This document shows, piece after piece, positions 8,044 through 15,889 of a stretch of DNA of 52,293 nt. Position 1 is the first letter of the stretch, and every line of letters begins with the position of its first letter. The notes under the pieces are model-generated. The model saw only the letters and a list, made by a program, of their open reading frames with translations. It did not search any database and was not told where the DNA came from. Source of the stretch: an uncultured Eubacteriales bacterium (lineage in GTDB: Bacteria; Bacillota; Clostridia; Oscillospirales; Oscillospiraceae); NCBI GenBank assembly GCA_900319275.1, contig ONNS01000006.1:1-52293 (forward strand), written 5' to 3'. The position numbers and the translations under genes were made by a program.

Positions 8044-8239
8044 TAGATAAAAAGGTAAAAATGCTCTCCGTTTTCTCTTTGTATTCTTTTAGAGCTTTAC
8101 AATTCTTCGTAAAAATTCCGAAAAAGCAATTGATCTTATGCGAACATCGTATTAGTCTGGAAAAAAATCATCTCCTCTGTCAGGCTGCGATAACGATGCT
8201 TTTCTCTTTACGGGCAAGCTGAGAATCTGTTTTTCCCTC

Positions 8240-8268
8240 TTGCAGGGTGAGACTTTGTCCCGTATAAT
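8240..8268 (+). promoter_or_regulatory. Promoter of flavodiiron gene
   Basis: TTGCAG (8240-8245), 17-bp spacer, TATAAT (8263-8268), 60 bases before the ATG, which has AAGGAG eight bases upstream. Confidence 0.7.
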
Positions 8269-8328
8269 AGAGTCAGGATTTTAAATCCGCAATACAACTG
8301 AGAATATTAGAAATAAGGAGAACATCTT

Positions 8329-10341
8329 ATGTACTGTACAAGAAAAGTTACGGACGACCTGATCTGGGTCGGTGCTGACGACCGGCGGCTCCCGTTCTTT
8401 GAGGGCGTCTATGGCGTTCCCGACGGCGTTTCCTATAACTCCTATCTGCTGCTCGACGAGAAGACCGTGCTCTTCGACACGGTAGACAAGGCCGTATACG
8501 GTGTGTTCCTTGAAAATCTGGCCCATGAGCTGGGCGGCCGCAAGCTCGACTATGTGGTCGTCCACCACATGGAGCCCGACCACGCCGCGACGCTCGAGCT
8601 CGTGCTGCAGCGCTACAGCGAGGCGACCGTGATCTGCAACGCGAAGATCAAGACCATGCTGGCCCAGTTCTTCCCGATGGATCTCTCCGAGCGCATCCAG
8701 CTTGTCAAGGAGGGCGACACCTTCTCCTCCGGCCGCCACAGCTTTACCTTTGTCATGGCGCCGATGGTCCACTGGCCTGAGGTCATGATGACCTACGACA
8801 CGACGGAGAAGATGCTCTTCACGGCCGACGCCTTCGGCAGCTTCGGCGCGCTCAATGGCCGTCTCTTTGCCGACGAGGTGGATTTCTACTCCGAATGCAT
8901 CGACGAAGCCCGCCGCTATTACACCAATATCGTGGGCAAATACGGCCCACAGGTCCAGGCTGTGCTGAAGAAGGCTGCCACATTGGAGCTCAATTATGTC
9001 TGCCCGCTGCATGGTTTTGTCTGGCGCAGCCACTTCGGTGATTTTCTGGAGAAATATCTGCTCTGGTCGAGCTATACGCCCGAGGAGAAGAGCGTCCTGA
9101 TCGCCTATGCCTCGGTCTATGGCCACACCGAGAACACCGCGAATATTCTGGCCGCCCGCCTGTGTGAAAAGGGTGTAAAGGTGCGCATGTACGACACCTC
9201 TGTCACCCCTGCGAGCTACATCGTGTCCGAGGCTTTCCGCTGCAGTCACATGGTGTTCGCCGCCACCACCTATAACGCGGGCGTTTTCGTGACGATGGAG
9301 AATCTGCTGCACGACATCGCCGCCCACAATCTTCAGAACCGTAAAGTCGCTCTGATCGAAAACGGCTCCTGGGCTCCCACCAGCGGCAAGGTCATGGCCG
9401 ATATTCTCTCCGGTCTCAAAGGCCTTGAAATCTACGATCAGAAGATCACGCTCAAGTCCTCCCTGCGTGAGGGCCAGATGGCCGAGATCGAAGCGCTGGC
9501 CGATGTGCTGGCAGCCGAGCTTGCCCCGAAGCGCGCCGTGACCGCGCCTGCCGCCGCTCCCGCCGGTGAGACGGTCAAGGCCGGGGATGTCGACAAGAAG
9601 GCCTTCAACAAGCTCAGCTACGGCGTCGAAGTGCTGACCACGAACGTCGACGGCAAAGACTATGGCTGCATCATCAACACAGCCTGCCAGGTCGGCTCGG
9701 GCGATCCCAAGGTCGTCACGATCTCCGTCATCAAGAAAAACCACACCTGCGATATGGTCCTGAAGGCCGGTCGCTTCAACGTCTCCATTCTCACTGAGGA
9801 CGCCCCCTACAGTCTCTTCCAGCGTTTCGGCTTCCAGAGCGGCCGCGATGTGGACAAGTTTGCTGATGTGAACTACAGCGAGCGCAGTGCAAACGGCATC
9901 CGCTACATCCCCGAGTACACCAACGCCTTTCTCTCCTGCGAGGTTGTCGAGACGCGCGAGCTCGAGACCCAGACGCTCTTCATCGCCAATGTGGTCGAGG
10001 CGAAGGTTCTCTCCTCCGCTCCCTCCTGCACCTACAGCTACTATCACGCCCACATCAAACCCAAGAAGAACCCCGCGCCCGAGCAGAAGGAATGCTGGGT
10101 CTGCAAGGTCTGCGGCTATGTCTATGAGGGTGCGGACCTGCCCGACGATTTTGTCTGCCCGCTGTGCAAGCACGGCAAGGATGACTTTGAGCATGTCGTG
10201 CCGAACGCCAAGCCCAAGCAGAAGGGCTATATCTGCAATATCTGCGGCCACTTTGAGCCCTGCGACGGCGAGCTGCCCGCGGATTATGTCTGCCCGCTGT
10301 GCAAGCACGGCAGGGACGACTTCTCCCCGGCCGAGCAGTAA
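8329..10341 (+). CDS. Flavodiiron protein fused to flavin reductase and two rubredoxins
   Basis: Cytoplasmic detoxifying enzyme predicted to reduce O2 to water and/or NO to N2O. Domains in order: a metallo-beta-lactamase-like diiron domain (1-250) with the H80-x-E82-x-D84-H85 motif plus H148, D167 and H228; flavodoxin-like FMN domain (about 254-395); Ala/Pro-rich linker; flavin-reductase-type FMN domain (about 430-575); and two tandem rubredoxins (C592/C595/C610/C613 and C636/C639/C655/C658). The full iron and FMN ligand sets are intact. The attached reductase and rubredoxins suggest a nearly self-contained chain from NAD(P)H to the diiron site. The two rubredoxins share the CPLCKHG segment and probably arose by duplication. 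It has its own promoter and is monocistronic. Confidence 0.93.
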   Translation: MYCTRKVTDDLIWVGADDRRLPFFEGVYGVPDGVSYNSYLLLDEKTVLFDTVDKAVYGVFLENLAHELGGRKLDYVVVHHMEPDHAATLELVLQRYSEATVICNAKIKTMLAQFFPMDLSERIQLVKEGDTFSSGRHSFTFVMAPMVHWPEVMMTYDTTEKMLFTADAFGSFGALNGRLFADEVDFYSECIDEARRYYTNIVGKYGPQVQAVLKKAATLELNYVCPLHGFVWRSHFGDFLEKYLLWSSYTPEEKSVLIAYASVYGHTENTANILAARLCEKGVKVRMYDTSVTPASYIVSEAFRCSHMVFAATTYNAGVFVTMENLLHDIAAHNLQNRKVALIENGSWAPTSGKVMADILSGLKGLEIYDQKITLKSSLREGQMAEIEALADVLAAELAPKRAVTAPAAAPAGETVKAGDVDKKAFNKLSYGVEVLTTNVDGKDYGCIINTACQVGSGDPKVVTISVIKKNHTCDMVLKAGRFNVSILTEDAPYSLFQRFGFQSGRDVDKFADVNYSERSANGIRYIPEYTNAFLSCEVVETRELETQTLFIANVVEAKVLSSAPSCTYSYYHAHIKPKKNPAPEQKECWVCKVCGYVYEGADLPDDFVCPLCKHGKDDFEHVVPNAKPKQKGYICNICGHFEPCDGELPADYVCPLCKHGRDDFSPAEQ

Positions 10342-10375
10342 GCACAGGGATCGTATCAACACGCACATCTGAACA

Positions 10376-10426
10376 TGAAAAACGCCTCCGGCGGGAACGT
10401 ACAAATCGTACGCTTCCGCCGGAGGC
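10376..10426 (-). terminator. Terminator of the ABC/hydrogenase-regulator operon
   Basis: A long stem (GCCTCCGGCGG 10384-10394 with CCGCCGGAGGC 10416-10426, plus an inner GTAC/GTAC) is followed leftward by a GTTTTT run. It ends the leftward transcript. On the plus strand only weak T-rich sequence follows, so it may partly serve the flavodiiron gene. Confidence 0.75.
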
Positions 10427-10440
10427 AAACTATAATTTAC

Positions 10441-11028
10441 TTATAAGAACTGCCCGTCCTGATACCGCAGGATGTGGCAGCCGAGAGCCTGCGCTTCTTC
10501 TTCGCTGTGGGTAGCCAGCAGGAGCGCTGTACGGTTCAGCGATTCCCCGACAACTTGGATCACACGTCGGCGCAGCGCCTCGTCCAGACCTTTGAAGGGC
10601 TCGTCCAGCACAAGCAGCTCCGGAGTCGCCGCGAGCGCGCGTGCGAGGGAAACACGCTGCTGCATGCCGCCGGAAAGTTCCGCCGGATACAGATTGAACG
10701 CATCGCCAAGCTCCAATCTCTCCAGCCACTTCCGCGCTGTCGGCAGTGTTTCGACGCGATCCGAGAGCACCAGATTCACGTTCTCTGACGCGGTGCGCCA
10801 CGGCAGCAGCCGCGGCTCCTGAAAGACAGCGGCTGTCCGTTCTGCCGCACACTGTATCGAGCCGCGATCGGGCAGCTGCAGCGACAGCGCCACGCGCAGC
10901 AGGCTGGTTTTGCCGCAGCCGGACGGGCCCATGATGGCGATACGCTCACCGGCTTTCAGCGAAAGGTTCAGATGATGTAACACCTGCTTTTCTCCAAAAG
11001 AAAGAGAGATATCAATTAGTTCAAGCAT
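10441..11028 (-). CDS. ABC transporter ATPase (SsuB/TauB-like)
   Basis: Cytoplasmic ATPase energising import with the adjacent permease and binding protein. Walker A GPSGCGKTSL (about residue 34), Q-loop VFQEPRLLPW, signature LSGGMQQR, Walker B LLVLDEP and the switch His in ATHSEEE are all present. At 195 aa it is short for the family. It begins inside the permease gene's 3' end (8-base overlap), with GAAGGA upstream of the ATG at 11028. It is the last gene of the operon headed by a hydrogenase-system regulator. Substrate is not determinable from the ATPase. Confidence 0.88.
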   Translation of the reverse strand: MLELIDISLSFGEKQVLHHLNLSLKAGERIAIMGPSGCGKTSLLRVALSLQLPDRGSIQCAAERTAAVFQEPRLLPWRTASENVNLVLSDRVETLPTARKWLERLELGDAFNLYPAELSGGMQQRVSLARALAATPELLVLDEPFKGLDEALRRRVIQVVGESLNRTALLLATHSEEEAQALGCHILRYQDGQFL

Positions 11029-11773
11029 GGCTGTCCTTCTTTCCTTCCACAAGCAATAACAAAACCCGCTCGATCAGAAAGCTCAGCAGCACCACGGCCA
11101 CGGTCCAGGCAAAGAGCTCCGTTGTCTCGAGATACAGCTTGGACTCAAAGATGTTTTTCCCGATGGAATACGGGGGCACGGTCAGCACCTCGGCAGCGAT
11201 CCCGGCCTTCCAGCCAAGCCCCAGGGCCGAACGCAGCGCCGAGCGCAGATACGGCAGCACCGAGGGCCAGATGATCCGCGAGAGGATACGCGCGCGAGGC
11301 AGCTTATATACCGCTGCCAGTTCCATCAGCTGCGGATCGACGCGCACAAGTCCGGTCGACACGTTGGCCCAGACGACAGGCAAAACCATCAGCCCCGCGA
11401 TAAAAACCGGAACCGCACTCCTTCCAAGCCATACGAGCGCCAGAATGATAAAGGAGGCTACCGGCGTACTCTTCAGCAGCGTCATGATCGGACTGAGCAG
11501 GGCTCTGGCAAGCGCGCTCCTATGTGTCAGCAGCGCAAGCAGGACACCCAGCACCACAGCGGCGAGAATACCGGCCAGGACGCGGAGCATGGTACGCGCG
11601 ACCGTTAGCCAGAAATCCGCCGCCATCATCAGCGACAGAAGTTTTTGGGCCGTCTGCAGCGGCGACGGCAGCAGCAGCTCCTGCCCCACGGTCCTGGCCG
11701 CCAGTGCCCACACCAGCAGCCAGAACAGCAGGACCGCTATTGTCCGTAGTGTTTTGCGGACGTCGGGTGTCAT
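11021..11773 (-). CDS. ABC transporter permease (SsuC/TauC-like)
   Basis: Inner-membrane permease of about six helices with the binding-protein-dependent transport segment near residues 140-165 (the EAA-like loop, ELAAVYKLPRA). It belongs to the nitrate/sulfonate/taurine/pyrimidine-precursor importer class. The ATG at 11773 overlaps the stop of the upstream binding-protein gene by ATGA, and its 3' end overlaps the ATPase gene, so the three are coupled. Confidence 0.88.
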   Translation of the reverse strand: MTPDVRKTLRTIAVLLFWLLVWALAARTVGQELLLPSPLQTAQKLLSLMMAADFWLTVARTMLRVLAGILAAVVLGVLLALLTHRSALARALLSPIMTLLKSTPVASFIILALVWLGRSAVPVFIAGLMVLPVVWANVSTGLVRVDPQLMELAAVYKLPRARILSRIIWPSVLPYLRSALRSALGLGWKAGIAAEVLTVPPYSIGKNIFESKLYLETTELFAWTVAVVLLSFLIERVLLLLVEGKKDSHA

Positions 11774-12723
11774 TTCAGCACGCAGTAGAAATCATCACCG
11801 GGGAGTGCCCCGCCGACAGACTGCGGCGCGGTGTCCAGCATGATTTCCAGGAAGGCGCCGAGCTCACGCTGCATGTCCTCGCCGGTGACAAAGCAGACAT
11901 TGCAGTTGGGGATCGCCTTGGCGGCGACGGCGGCCTTGGCAAAGATGCCGGCGGCCTCGATCTGCTCGGCGGCAGCCTGCACGTCCTCGGTCAGCAGATT
12001 GACAGAGGCCTCGTAGTCTGTGAGGAACTGCGCAAGTGCTTCGGGCTGCTCCTCGGCGAAGGCACGGCGCACAACGACACAGCCCTGCACCAGGCTGCCC
12101 GGCTCCATGACCTTGTCCCACTCCGCCGTGAGATCCAGCGCCACGGTGAGATCGGGATTCTGGCTTCGGGCCACGGTCACCATCGGCTCGGGCAGAACGG
12201 CGAGCGCAACCTTCCCGGCCGCGACGGCGGCGTTGAGCTCGGCGGGCTGGGCGTAGCTGTTGTCGATCGTCACGTCCAGCTCATTGGCCTTGCAGAGCGC
12301 CGAAAAGATAAAGCTGGGATTCTGCGCAGGGGCGTAGACCGTTTTTCCCGCGAGATCCGCCAGACTCTCGACCGTCTCGGAGCCGTCGGATACGAGATAC
12401 AAAACGCCGCGGGTGTTGAGCGCAAGCACCTGCACCTTGCCCTCGGTCTTGTTGTAGAGCGCGGCGGCCGCGTTGGTCGGCAGCGCCGCGATATCGCACT
12501 CGCCGCTCACGAGCGCGGCGGTGACGACGGAGGGGTCGGTCTCGACGGTGAAGACATAGTCGCTCTTTCCCTCGCCGATCATTCCGGCCATACCGAAGCC
12601 TGTAGTGCCGTTGAGCGTATAGACGCGCACAGGGGCCTCATCCGCGAAAGCGGCGGCAGAGAGCATGCTCATGCAGAGGCAGAGCAGCAGGGCAAAGCTT
12701 ATAATCAGTTGTTTCTTTTTCAT
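11770..12723 (-). CDS. ABC transporter substrate-binding protein (NMT1/SsuA-like)
   Basis: Exported binding protein of 317 aa. A signal peptide covers residues 1-27 (KKK, hydrophobic core, AAAFA). There is no lipobox Cys at the cleavage site. The mature part has the two-lobed type II fold typical of NMT1/SsuA proteins: GECDIAALPTNAAAALYN near 75-92, then a hinge and DLAGKTVYAPAQ. This class takes up sulfonates, nitrate, riboflavin or thiamin precursors; the ligand here cannot be told. AAAGGA lies ahead of the ATG. It follows the TM1266-type hydrogenase regulator by 18 bases, so its ligand may matter to hydrogenase maturation or redox metabolism; that link is inference from operon structure. 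Confidence 0.85.
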   Translation of the reverse strand: MKKKQLIISFALLLCLCMSMLSAAAFADEAPVRVYTLNGTTGFGMAGMIGEGKSDYVFTVETDPSVVTAALVSGECDIAALPTNAAAALYNKTEGKVQVLALNTRGVLYLVSDGSETVESLADLAGKTVYAPAQNPSFIFSALCKANELDVTIDNSYAQPAELNAAVAAGKVALAVLPEPMVTVARSQNPDLTVALDLTAEWDKVMEPGSLVQGCVVVRRAFAEEQPEALAQFLTDYEASVNLLTEDVQAAAEQIEAAGIFAKAAVAAKAIPNCNVCFVTGEDMQRELGAFLEIMLDTAPQSVGGALPGDDFYCVLK

Positions 12724-12741
12724 GTTCTTTTCCTTTCGTTA

Positions 12742-13002
12742 TCAAGCAGTCGTTTTTGAACTCTTGGGGGTGACGGCCTTGGCGCTCACGCCGGGGAGGC
12801 GCCCCAGCTTTCCGCTGAGCGCGTTGATGACATCCATCGGCGCATCCAGCACGAGACAGATCACGCTGACGCCCTTCTCCCGGTATGGGATACCGAGCCG
12901 CCCGAGGATATAGGGGCTGTAGTCGTGCAATACGGCGTTGAGCGTCTCGACCGACTCCGAGCCCTCAACCAGGATGGACACTGCAGCAATACGGGTTTCC
13001 AA
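12742..13002 (-). CDS. TM1266-family iron-only hydrogenase system regulator (TTG start)
   Basis: An 86-aa protein matching the small TM1266 family found near [FeFe]-hydrogenase genes and annotated as a putative regulator; it has a ferredoxin-like alpha/beta (ACT-like) fold. Characteristic segments are TRIAAVSILVEG at the N-terminus, LGRLGIPYREKGVSVICLVLDAP in the middle (read at about residues 32-54), and LSGKLGRLPGVSAK at the C-terminus. The TTG at 13002 was chosen because family members begin at this point and AAAGGAGAGGA precedes it. The longer in-frame ORF upstream is leader sequence. It is first in the operon with the ABC importer and divergent from hydCBA. Mechanism in the family is not established. 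Confidence 0.85.
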   Translation of the reverse strand: METRIAAVSILVEGSESVETLNAVLHDYSPYILGRLGIPYREKGVSVICLVLDAPMDVINALSGKLGRLPGVSAKAVTPKSSKTTA

Positions 13003-13099
13003 TTCAGCTTCCTCTCCTTTCCGCCGATGGCAATACCGCATAATGCGACAAGAGCGAATGGCGAGAAAAATTGAGTTCTGATGATGGCACTGTTTCGCA

Positions 13100-13118
13100 G
13101 CAATACTTTGTGTATTGC
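13100..13118. promoter_or_regulatory. Palindrome in hydrogenase-regulator leader
   Basis: GCAATAC-TTTGT-GTATTGC forms a perfect 7-bp inverted repeat about 100 bases upstream of the TTG start, downstream of the leader terminator. It may be an operator or RNA hairpin; no function can be assigned. Confidence 0.4.
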
Positions 13119-13190
13119 AAGAAAAAGTGACGAAATCAGGGCACAATTTTTCCGGCAGACGCCGCAGTTGTATTGTGCGGTATTGACAAG

Positions 13191-13215
13191 AAAAAAACCA
13201 TGCCGGAAGGCATGG
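13191..13215 (-). terminator. Leader terminator upstream of TM1266 operon
   Basis: Read leftward: CCATGCC, TTCC loop, GGCATGG, then seven T. It lies about 115-130 bases after the predicted transcript start and about 190 bases before the first gene. It is therefore either the expression platform of a regulated leader or the end of a small RNA. Confidence 0.85.
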
Positions 13216-13327
13216 CAAAAGCACGCAGATAAAGCGCGGTCACGGCCTTCCGCCTCAAGCTCTCTTTCGGCGTCAGATATGGTATCATTACCTCACCGTA
13301 AGCACAGCTCGCGGATCGGACGCCTTG
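13216..13327 (-). ncRNA. Structured leader of unknown class
   Basis: Between the promoter (13328-13355) and the terminator (13191-13215), the leftward RNA can form a long-range GGCGTC/GACGCC stem enclosing a GGTA-ATGA-TACC hairpin, and later a GCGG/CCGC hairpin. This promoter, structured RNA, terminator, gene order is typical of a riboswitch or protein-bound attenuator. I compared it by eye with TPP, SAM-I, M-box, Moco, cobalamin, ZTP and guanidine consensus cores and saw no match. It could instead be a ~125-nt independent sRNA. Confidence 0.5.
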
Positions 13328-13355
13328 ATTGTAGCAGAAAAGCGATGGAAGTCAA
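13328..13355 (-). promoter_or_regulatory. Promoter of leader/TM1266-ABC operon
   Basis: Leftward TTGACT (13350-13355), 16-bp spacer, TACAAT (13328-13333). It gives a leader of about 320 nt before the TTG start of the regulator gene. Confidence 0.7.
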
Positions 13356-13426
13356 GTGTTTTTCATATGCACTTAGCAAATGGAAACAATTTGTCAAATA
13401 CATGGTGCATTTTCTGTCAAAATGAC

Positions 13427-13453
13427 TTGCAATCCCCGCTACAATAGTATAAT
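13427..13453 (+). promoter_or_regulatory. Promoter of hydCBA operon
   Basis: TTGCAA (13427-13432) and TATAAT (13448-13453) with a short 15-bp spacer. The suboptimal spacing suggests an activator-dependent or modulated promoter. It is the only good -10 before hydC. Confidence 0.55.
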
Positions 13454-13524
13454 ATAGATGTGTGTGCGTTTGTCATAAAACTATCAAAACAGCACCAACC
13501 AATCATCGAAAGGATGTGTTCCCT

Positions 13525-13998
13525 TTGGAAACTGTTGATCTCGGATTTATCGATTCCATTCTCGAGAAATACGGCAGCGACAAGGCAAAGATCATCGCCA
13601 TCATGCAGGACGTGCAGGAGAAGTACCGCTATCTTCCGCAGGAAGCGCTGGAGTACATCGCCAAGAAAGTCGGCATGAGTGAATCGAAGGTCTACGGCGT
13701 GGCGACCTTCTACGGCAACTTCTCCCTGGACGCCAAGGGCAAATATGTCATGAAGGTCTGCCGCGGCACGGCCTGCCATGTGCGCAAGAGCAGCAACGTG
13801 CTGCAGGCGCTCTATGACGCGACCGGCACAAACGAAAACAAGCCCAGCTCGGATGACGGCCTGTTCACGATGGAGATCGTCTCCTGCCTCGGTGCCTGCG
13901 GCCTGAGCCCCGTGGTCATGGTCAACGACACCGTCCATGCCGCCATGACGCCGGAGAAGGCCAGAGCGCTGGTCGAGCAGCTGAGAGAGGAGGCCTGA
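13525..13998 (+). CDS. hydC: Bifurcating [FeFe] hydrogenase subunit C (NuoE-like)
   Basis: A 157-aa subunit with a thioredoxin-like fold carrying one [2Fe-2S] cluster, homologous to NuoE. The four-Cys motif is visible: VCRGTACH (C-x4-C) and SCLGACG (C-x3-C), after an N-terminal helical bundle with YGVATFYGNFSL. It passes electrons within the HydABC complex, which couples H2, NAD(H) and ferredoxin in related anaerobes. The TTG at 13525 was chosen because homologues start here and AAAGGA precedes it; the upstream ATG at 13462 lies just after the -10 box and would add an atypical tail. hydB begins four bases after its stop. Confidence 0.92.
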   Translation: METVDLGFIDSILEKYGSDKAKIIAIMQDVQEKYRYLPQEALEYIAKKVGMSESKVYGVATFYGNFSLDAKGKYVMKVCRGTACHVRKSSNVLQALYDATGTNENKPSSDDGLFTMEIVSCLGACGLSPVVMVNDTVHAAMTPEKARALVEQLREEA

Positions 13999-14002
13999 GA
14001 CC

Positions 14003-15886
14003 ATGCGGGAAAAAATCAAGAATCTGGAAGAGTTCCGCGCCCTGCAGGAAAAGCTGATTCAGGCGCGCAGCCATGAGAAACGCAAGGTCCTGGTCTGCTG
14101 CGGCACCGGCTGCGCGGCCGGCGGCAACCTTGCAGTCTATGAAGAGCTGAAGGCCCAGATGGAAGCGCACGGCGCAGCGTATGAGCTCAGTCTCAACGCC
14201 AACTGCGGCGGGGATGCCACCGGTATCAAGAAGTCCGGCTGCCACGGCTTCTGCGAGATGGGACCGCTCGTGCGCATCGAGCCGGAGGGATGGCTGTATA
14301 CCAAGGTCCACGCCTCGGACGTGGCCGAGATCGTCGAAAAGACACTGCTCGGCGGCGAGTTCATCGAGCGCCTCGGATATAAGCAGAACGGCCAGCTCTA
14401 CAAGCGTCAGGAGGATATCCCCTTCTACAAAAAGCAGACCCGCCGCGTGCTCGAGCACTGCGGCCACATTGACGCCGAGAGCATCGAAGAATACTTCTCG
14501 ATCGGCGGCTACACGGCGCTGACCAAGGCCCTGTTTGAGATGAGCGGGGACGAGGTCATTCAGGAGGTCACCGACTCCGGCCTGCGCGGCCGCGGCGGCG
14601 CGGGCTTCCCCACCGGCAAGAAGTGGGCGCAGGTCGCCGCTCACACCGAAGAACCGATCAAGTACATCGTCTGCAACGGCGACGAGGGCGACCCCGGTGC
14701 TTTCATGGACCGCTCCTGCATGGAGGGCGACCCCCACAAGATCCTCGAGGGCATGATCATCGCGGGCGTGGCCACCGGCTCGACCGAGGGCTATATCTAT
14801 GTCCGCGCAGAGTATCCGCTTGCGGTCTCCCGTCTGACGATTGCGATCTCCCAGGCCGAGGAATACGGCCTGATCGGCGATGATATTCTCGGCAGCGGCA
14901 AGAGCTTCCACATGCATATCAACAAGGGTGCCGGCGCTTTCGTCTGCGGCGAGGGCTCGGCCATGACCGCCTCGATCGAGGGCAACCGCGGCATGCCGCG
15001 CACCAAGCCCCCCAGAAGCGTGGACAAGGGCCTCTTCGGCAAGCCCACCTGCCTCAACAACGTCGAGACCTTTGCCAACGTCCCCGACATCATAAAGAAA
15101 GGCGCCGCCTGGTTCCGCTCGGTCGGCACCGAGAAGAGCCCCGGCACCAAGGCCTTTGCACTGACCGGCAACGTTGTCAACACCGGCCTTATCGAGGTCC
15201 CCATGGGCACGACGCTGCGCGAGGTCGTCTACGACATCGGCGGCGGCATCAAGAACGGCAAGAAGTTCAAGGCCGTGCAGATCGGCGGCCCCTCGGGCGG
15301 CTGTCTCACCGAAGAGCATCTCGACCTGCCGATGGACTTCGATTCGCTGAAGAAGGTCGGTGCGATCATCGGCTCCGGCGGACTCGTCGTCATGGACGAG
15401 GACAGCTGCATGGTCAATATCGCCCAGTTCTTCATGAACTTCATCTGCGAGGAATCCTGCGGCAAGTGCACGCCGTGCCGTGAGGGCACCACGCGCATGA
15501 ACGAAATCCTCACCCGCATCACCCAGGGCAAGGGCCGCATGAGCGATATCGACGAGCTGCGCGACCTGGCCGAGATGATCCAGGTGTCCTCTCTCTGCGG
15601 TCTGGGCAAGACGGCCCCGAATCCCGTCCTCTCCACGCTGCAGAACTTTGAGGATGAATACATCGAGCATATCCGCGACAAGCGCTGCCACTGCGGCACC
15701 TGCAAGGCGCTGAGCCAGTATGTGATCACCGACAAGTGCATCGGCTGCACGCGCTGCGCGCGCAACTGCCCGGTCGATGCCATCACCGGCACGCCGCGCC
15801 ACAAGCACGTTATCGACACCACCAGGTGCATCAAGTGCGGCACCTGCAAGCAAAACTGCCCGGTCGGCGCCATCAGGGAGGGTTAA
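14003..15886 (+). CDS. hydB: Bifurcating [FeFe] hydrogenase subunit B (NuoF-like, FMN/NAD)
   Basis: A 627-aa flavin subunit. An N-terminal thioredoxin-like [2Fe-2S] domain (about 28-115) is followed by the NuoF core with GRGGAGFPTGKKW (FMN/NAD site), an SLBB segment, and the N3-type [4Fe-4S] motif CGKCTPCREGT. Two C-terminal ferredoxin clusters (CIGCTRCARNCP and CIKCGTCKQNCP) complete it. This is the subunit where flavin-based bifurcation between NADH and ferredoxin occurs in Thermotoga/Acetobacterium-type HydABC. GAGGAGG precedes the ATG. It lies between hydC and hydA with 4-base and 3-base gaps, so expression is tightly coupled. All cluster ligands appear intact. Confidence 0.94.
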   Translation: MREKIKNLEEFRALQEKLIQARSHEKRKVLVCCGTGCAAGGNLAVYEELKAQMEAHGAAYELSLNANCGGDATGIKKSGCHGFCEMGPLVRIEPEGWLYTKVHASDVAEIVEKTLLGGEFIERLGYKQNGQLYKRQEDIPFYKKQTRRVLEHCGHIDAESIEEYFSIGGYTALTKALFEMSGDEVIQEVTDSGLRGRGGAGFPTGKKWAQVAAHTEEPIKYIVCNGDEGDPGAFMDRSCMEGDPHKILEGMIIAGVATGSTEGYIYVRAEYPLAVSRLTIAISQAEEYGLIGDDILGSGKSFHMHINKGAGAFVCGEGSAMTASIEGNRGMPRTKPPRSVDKGLFGKPTCLNNVETFANVPDIIKKGAAWFRSVGTEKSPGTKAFALTGNVVNTGLIEVPMGTTLREVVYDIGGGIKNGKKFKAVQIGGPSGGCLTEEHLDLPMDFDSLKKVGAIIGSGGLVVMDEDSCMVNIAQFFMNFICEESCGKCTPCREGTTRMNEILTRITQGKGRMSDIDELRDLAEMIQVSSLCGLGKTAPNPVLSTLQNFEDEYIEHIRDKRCHCGTCKALSQYVITDKCIGCTRCARNCPVDAITGTPRHKHVIDTTRCIKCGTCKQNCPVGAIREG

Positions 15887-15889
15887 GCC

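Noticed and set aside
8281-10428. 715-codon leftward open frame opposite the flavodiiron gene
   Set aside because: Antisense shadow; the plus strand encodes a complete five-domain enzyme with intact catalytic motifs.
13216-13327. Leader initially considered as TPP, M-box or Moco riboswitch
   Set aside because: Short likenesses (GGTGAGG, CCGTGAC) occur, but the conserved cores of these classes are missing or in the wrong order.
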